This document shows, piece by piece, positions 32,321 to 41,039 of a stretch of DNA of 64,000 nt; position 1 is the first letter of the stretch; each line of letters starts with the position of its first letter. This DNA comes from Symsagittifera roscoffensis. Its lineage: Eukaryota; Xenacoelomorpha; Acoela; Convolutidae. The stretch covers positions 52,676,750-52,740,749 of the forward strand of contig NC_087070.1 of assembly GCF_963678635.1 (NCBI RefSeq), read 5' to 3'. The notes beneath the pieces are model-generated. The model was not told where the DNA came from, searched no databases, and saw nothing but the letters and a program-made list of their open reading frames with translations. A program made the position numbers and the translations under genes.

Positions 32321-33120
32321 TCAGCCTATCGAAACTGTACGATAAGAACTTGCTAGTGGAGCTAATTAATGAGGATGTATGGATGGACCTCCTATGTCGG
32401 GTCCTCGAAAGAAATGATTGTCAGGTATTCTAGCTAATGAGCCCATATACGAATCCGCGGTAGAACCAAATGTCAGTCATCGAAGACTGAATACTGGTCA
32501 ATAACTGCTTAGCAGTCTCTGGCCAACTTAGACCCACCGTAATAAAGAGAATCGATAGAAGTCAACCGGGTCAGTAAGCCATACTTGCCGTCCCAAAATT
32601 AATTTTGGTGGCCTCACATGCACAAAGACATCAGCAACTTACGTGAAGAATGTAAAAAGTGTACAAGGTATGGTAAAAATGCTAAATTTGTCATTCCGAA
32701 AAATTCTGCAAAACCTCTTCCACTGCTCACGCATTTGGGCTAAGAAGTCCAATTAGACTATTCGGGTCCCTCAGAAGATCTTGAACGGAAAAAGATCTAC
32801 TTGCTAGTAAAAGTTGTTAGATATTCAAATTTTTCCTCAGTCAAAGTTACAAAGTCAACGGGATAAAAACTTCAATAAAATTTGTACGCTCGTACATTTA
32901 CAAACATGGAAAACCAGACTAAACAAAAACAGACCACTTTTTGAGGTTTCAGTGAAAAGCGAGAAAAACATTCTGTTTCGACAATAACATTGAAAACAAA
33001 TTCTGTCCGGTGGGCGTTCACCGTGGTTGTGGACTAGAAGAAAGGACTACACAGACATTTAAAAGAAGAATCGGTGTTATGTTGTTAGAAGAAAACGTAT
33101 CGTCGATAAATGTCTGCCTT
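32320..33120 (+). pseudogene. gypsy copy G2: integrase remnant
   Basis: A zinc-finger part with FWWPHMHKDISNL and CKKCTRYGKN (32605-32700), then VQLDYSGP with the first catalytic Asp. Near 33015-33080 comes an EERTTQTFKRRIGVM-like block where the catalytic Glu is expected. Stops and frameshifts occur throughout. Confidence 0.65.
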
Positions 33121-33299
33121 TGCCGAATCACCCGCGACCTAAGATGGAAAAAACAAAACACCATTCAGTAATCACCATTTATACAAGAGATAAATTTTTA
33201 TCAAATTCTGAACGTTTGGATAAACAGCATCTGGAGAGCTGCCATTCAACTAAGAAGACGTATCGACTAATCACGCGAAAATCTGAAAATTGTACGGAA

Positions 33300-34560
33300 A
33301 AGACAAAATAGTCGAGAAGTGAGCCCGCTGCTTAAGCAGACGATATCATCAGCGCGTGACAGAGAAAGGGCACGGACACTCAAGACATTACTGGAGGCTA
33401 GCGCAAAGCGGAACGCCGAGAAAAAATATTCATCCGAAAATGATCGCAGAAAAATTGTGAACGAAACAAGAGCTATAAACCCGGAGCTACATAGCAAGTT
33501 ACTGTATTCATGCGAGAAAGGGTTTATTGAAGACCGCCAAAATCAGATCTTTTTCCACACCTACTGCAAAAAAATGGGGTTACAAATAGTTGAAAGGCAC
33601 TAACGAACCCTTTAGAGAATAGCGTTGTGTCGGAAACTCCTACGATTGCAAGACAGCAGAGGTTTCCATTTGCCGTAAAAGCGATATAGATAGGGCTAAA
33701 TTTTTGGTTTCAGGACCGGAATTCGTGGCCAAAAGGGATCAAAACGTTAAGTAATTAATACCCCTCGGAGAATCGAAACGCAAACACCAGCGCCAAAAGA
33801 TTGAACCCCCGCTGCAGATTGACTCATAGGCACATACGCTGCAACAGCATCAAGACGGAATAGGACTTACTCGAAGAGAAGTTTCAAACTAAAAACACAA
33901 TAGTGACATCAAAAGAAACGTAGTAGGAGGTGACCTTAACCTGGCCGTCAAAAGAGCAAAAGGTAACAAGGGGAGACCAGCATCGGTGGGAACAAAATCA
34001 CAGAAAGAAGTTGCCATTCAGCTTAAACCGAAAAAAAACTAATCAAGAAAAAAAGAAGAATAAAGCTGCCGCGGCACCGTCTTAAAAAAACCAGTCCAAG
34101 ATGCCTGAAACAAAAAGGCCGAGAGATAGCGATGAACCGAGCAGTTCCTGGACGAAAAATTACAGCAGCTTACAAAATTTAAAGAAGATAGACAGAGAGA
34201 CTTCTCTAAACACCATATTAAATACCTTTCAAACTTAAGACATGGCTCCCGAAAAATGGCAGAAACTTGGGTATCAGGTCCTAAAAACAGAGGAATCAGA
34301 AAATTCCAGTGCTGTCGGACTTAACACCCCACCTACACTCGGACGAATCTAGCGTAGGGTCTCAACAGGTTCTAAAGTCAGACGCAGCAACAGTTCAAAC
34401 AAGAACCAAGGAACTTAAAGACTCGGGAGCCCAATAACACACTCCGTAAAAGAAATCACAGATTCTGATATTGCTAATCATCACAGATTCATGTTAGCTA
34501 ATTTTCAAACGCAAACTGAAAAACCGACGGAAACAAGATTGGGACGTCTCATTCTATAAA
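33300..34560 (+). pseudogene. gypsy copy G2: region after integrase (possible third ORF)
   Basis: Lysine- and serine-rich broken frames, the longest at 33319-33603. Nothing matches a domain I know. The position corresponds to the third ORF of the other gypsy family at 51435-52350. No signal peptide or cysteine-rich ectodomain typical of env is seen. Confidence 0.35.
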
Positions 34561-34606
34561 ACTAAAACACTCCTATTTTTTCTATTAAAATTTTATTTAT
34601 AGTAAT

Positions 34607-34834
34607 TTGATAAAAATTTTTTGGTCCTCGGTAGAATCCAGTACTGAGGTTGTAGTATCCGTGAGCGCATGCATAGTCTTTGCTACGCCAGTTGCAGCAT
34701 TTTTGATGCTATGTACTTTGTTCTTATATTGTTATCTATTTATTGTCAAGGCCATAAGTGCCGATATAAAAGAAGACAGGAAGAGGAGACATATAAAAAA
34801 GGAGGAATTACGAATCGCGAGTGCTCGAAATTGA
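34607..34834 (+). CDS. Small putative membrane protein (75 codons), end of G2
   Basis: One hydrophobic stretch (VVVSVSACIVFATPVAAFLM and the following LCTLFLYCYLFIV, residues about 15-47), followed by a very basic tail (KEDRKRRHIKKEE). The start used here is uncertain: the frame may be the C-terminal end of the broken third ORF rather than a gene. A single membrane anchor at the 3' end parallels the membrane-like tail after the third ORF at 48610, 52351 and 57974. Function unknown. Confidence 0.35.
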   Translation: MIKIFWSSVESSTEVVVSVSACIVFATPVAAFLMLCTLFLYCYLFIVKAISADIKEDRKRRHIKKEELRIASARN

Positions 34835-35075
34835 AGGTGCGTCGTTCGTTCTGCCCAATAGTTTCATCAACCTCTGGGGGTCAGGCTCCTGCCACACAAG
34901 CACTAGTGAAACGACTTGCCACCCTACTATCAGAAAAACTCGACATTCCACGCCCTATCACAACAAGCTGGCTGAGGAACCGATTGAGCATGGCCATCAC
35001 TCGATCCTGTATCATGTGTCTGAGAGGTGCACGATCGAGATCGAGGTGCACGTGTATTGAACTAAGCCGGTAGAT
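34835..35075 (+). pseudogene. Mobile-element-like protein fragment
   Basis: An open segment carrying ATLLSEKLDIPRP and WLRNRLSMAITRSCIMCLRG. The W-L-R-x2-L-S ... R-S-x3-C-L-R-G pattern looks like a conserved block I associate with C-termini of uncharacterised proteins in animal mobile elements, but I cannot name the family. It is followed at once by a stop after a basic tail. Confidence 0.3.
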
Positions 35076-36041
35076 TTGAGCTAAAACAAAGGGATCTTAA
35101 ATAGTAGAAATTCTGAGTTAAACAATTAACAATCACTGTTTTACAGTTTGAGTTACTAGAAGTTTCTGTGGTTGTCACAAGGCGTTACATGCACTGGTTA
35201 AGATAACCAGAAATAAGATTTTTCGAGAAGACAATTGCAACTGGGCTAGAACCTTGAAAATTTCAACAGCTTCTTAACATCTCGGTTTCTGTACGGCAGT
35301 AGCTACAAAATACAATGTTATCTAAGCGTTGTTTTTGACTCGTTCGAAGGAGATGTTTTTAAAGGCTTGTGGTATTTGTTGGCTTCAACATCTGCTTCTT
35401 CAATGATAATTTTTACAACTGAATCGTAAAATATTATATAATAATAATCGTTATATATAATAATCGTTAAATAAAATATAACTAGGTTCTGCGATATTGG
35501 GTTTTGTAGTGCTGTCGCTGTACCAAACCTGCAGAGTATATTCCTCGTTAAGGGATTGGAGGTATTGGAATAATTTTAATGCTGGTTTTATGCACTGGCT
35601 GTGATTTGGTGGATTATACGAGCGACAAATTTTGGCCGATCATCAAATATCAAATAAACAGATCTAAAGGCAGATAGATCATAGATCTATAGTTTTTTTT
35701 TGCTGTAATCGAGGTTTTGTTATAATATTTATTAGTTGCCTGAAGCTTGAACGAGACTTGTGTATCAAAATACATACAACATATTTTCAAATTTCCTCTA
35801 GCGTCAAGTTGCGTGATGCAAGAAAAAGTATCATGCGCGCTAGTTTTTCCACTAGAACATGCTTCAACCATCTAGTGGATTATTGCCATAACTTCAAATT
35901 GTTTCTTGTTGAATATTTTGGCTATATTGTATATCAACATACCGAACAGTTCAAAATTCGTCTAAACACAAGTGTTTAGCTGGAAAACATGCAAAATTAG
36001 TTCAGTGCATATGAAAACATGCAACAGAAAATACAAACCCA
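35076..36041. other. Intron, no gene seen
   Basis: AT-rich, including a TA-rich simple stretch at about 35430-35480. No LTR partner for G1/G2 could be recognised. Confidence 0.4.
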
Positions 36042-36564
36042 AACAAGACCGCTCGTATCAGGGCGAAGCCCTGAATGTTCCGACTGCCTTTTAAGGTTTA
36101 TGGAGCAGTAATCACATTTCAAAATTTAAATTAAATAAAACTAAATGAAAAAATTTTTTCTAAAATTTGAATTTTTTTTATGATAAGCATCACACGTCAT
36201 ATAAAATACGAAAGGATAGATTTCGCTCCTTGTAACAATTAATTATGACAAATAAGCTTCTTTCAGCCATTTTGGAACGATGTCTAAGTCGGATTAACTC
36301 TCCGCTTACGCGTTAATAGCGCGAAATATATCGCGCGTTAAGTGTCGCAAATTGGCCAAAATGGCAGTCTTCAAACCCCCGTAACCTTACGAAAATTGAT
36401 CACAGGTGAAATATCTTTTCAAATTTGAGCTCAGGACAACAATATTTTTCGAATAAAAAAAATTCTGTCATAAACGGCCAGTCAAAAAGTCGAAATTTTT
36501 CTGAAGAAAAAAGAACCCACCCCGAGCACAAATATTCCGTTACTTTCGTATCGAAATTCGGAAT
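36042..36564 (-). mobile_element. HINE-like element, full copy, reverse
   Basis: Reverse copy with AACAAGACCGCTCGTATCAGGG at its left border (first 20 bases are diagnostic), the GGGCGAAGCCC hairpin, GTTCCGACT just inside it, and CTTTCGTATCGAAATTCGGAA at the other end. It abuts the next copy without a spacer. Confidence 0.65.
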
Positions 36565-36676
36565 AACAAGACTGCTCGTATCAAGGCGAAACCTTGAATT
36601 TTCCGACGGCCTTTTAAGATCTATGAAAATGTAATGATATGAAAACATTAAATGTAATAAATGAAATGATTTTTTT
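36565..36676 (-). mobile_element. HINE-like element, short 3'-end fragment, reverse
   Basis: About 110 bp from AACAAGACTGCTCG through the hairpin (AAGGCGAAACCTT) and TTCCGACGGCCTTTTAAG, then directly joined to a forward copy. Confidence 0.55.
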
Positions 36677-37186
36677 GTTCCGACTTTTGTAACACAAGTA
36701 ACGGAATATTTGTGCTCCGGGTGGTTTTTTCTTCAGACACAATTCCACTTTTAAATAGTCATTTTTGACGGAAGTTTTTAATATCATTCAAAAATTATTG
36801 TTGTCTTGAGCTTAAATTTGAAAAGTTTTTAACTTGTGATCATTTTTCGAAAAGTTATAGGGGTTTAAAGATTGACATTTTGGTCAATTTAGGACAATTA
36901 ACGCGCGATATAATTCGCGTTTTTAACGTGTAGGCGGAGATTCACTCCGTCTTAAAAATCGTTCCAGTTTGATTAAAGAAAGCTTATTTGCCATAATTGG
37001 TTTGTAAAATTAGCGAAATCTATCACGTTGTACTTTTTATGGCATGTGGGGGGATGATTTTCACAAAAAGTTTTAAATTAATAAAGAACCATTTTTAAAA
37101 ACATTTTTTAAACGTTATTACTGCTCCAAAGACTTTAAAAGCAGTCGGAATATTCATGGCTTCGCCTTGATACGAGTAGTCTTGTT
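36677..37186 (+). mobile_element. HINE-like element, forward copy
   Basis: Runs from GTTCCGACTTTTGTAACAC to GCAGTCGGAATATTCATGG and the hairpin and tail ending TAGTCTTGTT. Confidence 0.65.
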
Positions 37187-37562
37187 AAATTTTGGATTTT
37201 GTGAAAATCATCCCCTCACACGCCAAATAAAGTACAAAGCGATTAATGTGGCTCCTAGTAACAATTTAATTTCAGCGAATAAGCTTTCTTTAATCAAAAT
37301 GGAATGATTCGAAGACGGAGTGAATCTCTGCCTACACGTTAATAGCGCGAATTATATCGCGCGTTAATTGTCCCAAATTTGCCAAAAAGTCAATCTTTAA
37401 ACTTTACGAAAAATGATCACAGGTAAAATATCTTTTCAAATTTAAGCTCAGGACAACAATACCTTTTGAATGATATTTAAAATGGCTAGTTTAAAAGTTG
37501 AAAATTGTCTGAAGAAAAAACCACCCCGAGCGCAAGTATTCCGTTAATTGACAGTTCGAACA
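37187..37562 (-). mobile_element. HINE-like element, truncated reverse copy
   Basis: Reverse copy lacking the hairpin end. It starts within GAAAATCATCCCCTCACACG and ends GACAGTTCGAAC, directly abutting the next copy. Confidence 0.6.
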
Positions 37563-38107
37563 ACAAGACTGCTCGTATAACAGGGCAAAGCCCTGATTGT
37601 TCCGACTGCACTTAAGGTCAATTGAAATGATTTTTTTTTGAATGGTTGACTAAATGTTTGAAAAAAAAAGAAAATTTGTCTGTTCTTCATTTTATCCCCC
37701 CATGTAAAATTTTAAGGGCATCTTTAGCGTCTCGTATTGTGATATTATGATTAAATTGCTTGCCTCAATTCAATTAGGGTCGCATTAATTTACTTCTTAC
37801 GCGTGTTATAAGTACTCATTATATCGCTTTTTAATTATTGCAAATCGGCCAAATTAGAAACTTTTAAACGCCCGTAACTTTACGAAAAAAAAATCACAAG
37901 GAAATTATCTTTTTTAAATTCATTTAAAAATAACAATATCTTTCAGTTGGTATAACAAATTCCGTCAAAACAGTCAGTTAACATGTCGAAAATTGACTGA
38001 AATGAAAAAAGAACCACACCAAGCATAACCTTCTTCACTTTCTTCGAAAGTCGGAACAAAAACCACACCAAGCATAGATATTCCGCATCATCTTCGAAAG
38101 TCGGAAC
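37563..38107 (-). mobile_element. HINE-like element, diverged reverse copy
   Basis: Begins AACAAGACTGCTCGTATAAC with hairpin AGGGCAAAGCCCT and ends GAAAGTCGGAAC. Its terminal ~50 bp is duplicated (38010-38057 and 38058-38107). It is the most diverged member, with a shortened interior. Confidence 0.55.
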
Positions 38108-38546
38108 AGTAAAATCGGTATTATGGCGACGAATGTCTCAAAGTGGTGTTTCGCGGAAATTACGAATATCGCATTTTTCTACTGAAAATGTATGGGCAAA
38201 TAAGAATCTTTCGCATTTTCCGCTCCGAAAAGATGAAGAATGAGCACAAAAGTTAAAATTAGGTTTTGCATAAAATTGAAGTTTGAAAAACGAGCACTAA
38301 AGATCAGTTTTAAGTTTGAAAAGCACGTTGCTTAAGGGTGAAGCAGCTGAACTGGTGCCCAATAGCACTCCTCCGTGAAGAGCTGAACAGCTCGTATGTT
38401 GCTCTTTTTCCTTGTGGATAAATTGTCTTAATCTTAAAATCCCTTTCATTGAAATTAATAAGTGAATTCCAAATACCAATTAAAGCTACCGACGAAACCT
38501 AAGAAACGCATTGCAAGATAAATCAATTAAGGTTTGTTCTGTTTAG
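38108..38546. other. Intron upstream of an exon, no gene seen
   Basis: AT-rich intron ending in the acceptor GTTTGTTCTGTTTAG before 38547. Confidence 0.5.
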
Positions 38547-38751
38547 AATTATTTTGATATTGTCTACCATTCAATTTATGGAAACGATTGGGCGTACGAG
38601 GAGCCGAGAAAGAGCTTTGACAACCTAGACTCTGGGAGCTCTTACACTGTGAAGGCCAGGTCATTCAAGGTGTGTGAAGTGAAGGAAATCGGAAGTGATG
38701 CAGTGAACACTACCTTCTACAGTGATCCTATAACCTCAACAGCCGTCACAG
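38547..38751 (+). CDS. Host FN3-protein gene, exon 5 of the window
   Basis: A 205-nt exon entering in phase 0 and leaving in phase 1. It includes SFDNLDSGSSYTVKARSFK, the F-strand signature of FN3 (L-x-S-G-S-x-Y-x-V-x-A-R), and ends the long module begun at 2421. The donor GTCAAC after 38751 is weaker than the others. Phase 1 matches the next exon at 44452. No stops in the required frame. Confidence 0.85.
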
Positions 38752-39114
38752 GTCAACTTTTGGCATGTTTCTATCTTCACCGATAGTCATGTGTTTTAGT
38801 ACTAAGAAATTCTTGTTTTGGGCTAATGTATATTTTGAAACATTCCTGGGAATATTTTGGTCCTGCTTTTGCTTTTATGACCCTTTATTCTCTCACGCTC
38901 AATTTTTAAAATTGATCTGTGTACTTTAAATTAAGGCTCATAATTTTGATTATTGGCAACTTTGACTATCAGTCGACGACCGTAGTGAATACTCCTATAT
39001 ATTTGTTTTTTGAAGCTAAAAGTCAGAAAATTATCACGTTCAAATTTTTTTCGCGGTTTGACATTTTGACTTTTAAGTTCACCTCATCTCCTTTGTTAAA
39101 AGGAAAACAAACTC

Positions 39115-39495
39115 CCCGGGTTGAAGTCTCACCGGTAATTATCGCTGTTTTGTAGTATTCCAGTGATCGCTATTTTCCAGCGCTGACTCATGTACAATTC
39201 AGAGTTTGTTTCATAGATAAACCTGCGATTCTTCAGAGCTATTTCAGTAATGATTCCGTAGAAAATCATCGCTAAAACTTAAGAAATTTTAATTCACTTT
39301 CGTGGCTTTCAATTGAGAGTTTTAGTTGATAAGCCTTTTAACCTTAATTTTATAAGGATTGATAGCTTGGAGGTAGCATACATGTCTAGAAATCTGGCGA
39401 ATAGGGGTTCGATCCGCATTTTTTTGCTCATTTTGATCGATGAGAAACGCTTTTTTCCCATTTTTATCGCTAATTTTCATTGTGAGCTCAACCCG
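39115..39495. mobile_element. TIR element carrying a tRNA-like segment
   Basis: Ends CCCGGGTTGAAGTCTCAC and GTGAGCTCAACCCG are imperfect inverted repeats. The surrounding R copy reads continuously (AAACTCC|TATC) once it is removed, so the borders are well supported to a few bases. The CCCGGGTTGA terminus is shared with the element at 25031-25950. Confidence 0.6.
39362..39425 (+). ncRNA. tRNA-like segment with B-box
   Basis: A-box-like TAGCTTGGAGGTAG at 39363 and B-box GGTTCGATCC at 39406-39415, followed by a T7 run that could end Pol III transcription. It is not a complete cloverleaf by eye. Confidence 0.45.
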
Positions 39496-39685
39496 TATCC
39501 ACTATTAATCAGAAAAAGTGCTAAGGTGACAAAAAACGTGGTTGACAAGTGTTTTGCAAGTGGATTTTTTTTTCAGATTTCTCGGCGCAAAAAAAAACTT
39601 TAGCAGTTGATGCAGTTTTTCCAAGTTTATTTAAATATACTAAGAAATGTCACTCATAAATTGTTCCCGAAACTCAAATGCTTTA

Positions 39686-40330
39686 CATTACGAGGTCAAA
39701 CTGTGCATTTTGTGTCTTGTAAACGGATTCTGCAACAGGCCAAAATCAGATTTGTTGCGGAATCCGCAACATTGCTACTTTTTTATCTTCTTTGCTCTTT
39801 TGGATTCCAAAAACAGTAACCTGAAACAATGTACCGCTCAAAATTGCTCCAAAAGTAAGCGAATTTGCGGAATCCGCAAGTGTATTTGCGGAATCAAGAA
39901 CATTTTGTGGAATCCACCAACAAATAATGAGACATGTGTGTAGCTGAATTGAGGTCTTGTGGAATCCGCAACTGTAAGCGGAATCCGCAAACTGTAAGTG
40001 GAATCCGCAAATTGTAAGTGGATTCCGCAAAATATAAGTGGAATCCGCAAATTGTAAACAGAATCCACAGTGGAATTTACATTTTGTGGAATCCACGTTT
40101 AGTTCCGGAATCCAAAACAACAAGCTAAATTAGCTTGTTGCGGAATCCGCACCAAAACAAATGTGCCGACAAAATCTACGTTACAGGTATTTGTAAGCGG
40201 TATCCACGAAACATTTGTAAGTGGAAACCACCTACATTTTGGAACAAGTTTAATGATTTGTCTCTGGAATCCAGGAAAATACAGACACAAACTTGTGCAT
40301 CTATCCAGTGCACAGTTTCGCCTCGTAATG
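39686..40330. mobile_element. TA-flanked TIR element with a GGAATCC palindrome array
   Basis: Inverted ends CATTACGAGGTCAAACTGTG (left, diagnostic part) and CACAGTTTCGCCTCGTAATG (right), flanked by TA. Removing the element and one TA restores CTTTAAAGCC, equal to the R consensus (TTTTAAGGCC) at that point. A TA target is typical of the Tc1/mariner superfamily. No ORF. The interior is an array of GCGGAATCCGC-type palindromes. Confidence 0.7.
39755..40275. repeat. Array of odd palindromes centred on GGAATCC
   Basis: About 17 sites of the form TTGCGGAATCCGCAA or its variants, several at a ~20-bp spacing (39961-40060) joined by TGTAAGTGG-like linkers. The full unit has 7-bp arms around one central base. 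Confidence 0.8.
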
Positions 40331-40400
40331 TAAAGCCATGTATTTTTTTTTCACAATTCGAAAGTTCTTAAAGATCTTAAAAATTTGAAAAAATTAATTG

Positions 40401-41039
40401 TTTGAAAAATCACCTAAATGTCATGAAAAACGCAATTCCTGGAAGACTAAGAAGAATAATACGGCGATATTTTCTGGATAGATTCGCAACCACAGAGAAA
40501 CTTCTGACAGCTTTTAATCAAAGATTTCAATTTTGTTCTTTTTATGGGAAAAATTTGCTGACATTTTCTATGCACAAGATCACAACTGCCACGTATGTAA
40601 TTATATTTATTTGTTTTAAAGAACAAAGTTTCTTCATCATCGCACTTATACTAAATTTTTTCAGGAAGTAGATTATTGACGTTTTAAATAACTTATTTTG
40701 AAAGTGTCATTAAAGTAATTTCTATGTGCCAATGAGCTTGACTTTCTTTTTGTTACCGAATGGAAAATCATAAGTACGAGAACTCGATTTTCTTTTATTA
40801 CTATCCTAAGTTTTTAAAGAAAACATGGAATTCAAAGAAGTTGTCTGATTTCGTTGAGTCAAGGAACGAAATAACGTTTTAGAATAACATACACGTAGAG
40901 CTCATGAACAGTAGGAATTCTATTGTCGATAACTGTTTGATTGACTTTATAATAAGCTTAAAATCACTTCTATTTTTATCGAAATTAATCAAAAAAGTTT
41001 TCATCAGAGTTTTAAGTTAGATTGTTGCAATTCAACAAG
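40401..41039. other. Intron, no gene seen
   Basis: AT-rich. It may include the 3' tail of the reverse-strand LINE that follows, but no tail sequence could be identified. Confidence 0.4.

Larger units (their letters stand above)
38985..39685 (+). repeat. Interspersed repeat R, copy 7, broken by two insertions
   Basis: R blocks AAAGTCAGAAAATTATCACG, GTTAAAAGGAAAACAAACTCC, TTTTTCAGATTTCTCGGCG and AAACTCAAATGCTTTA are recognisable. The copy is interrupted at 39115-39495 and at 39686-40330, then resumes at 40331 with AAAGCCATGTATTTTTT and ACAATTCGAAAGT. Confidence 0.7.

Noticed and set aside
33300-34834. Classical retroviral env gene
   Set aside because: No signal peptide, no cysteine-rich ectodomain and no furin-type site are seen; only a C-terminal hydrophobic segment is present.
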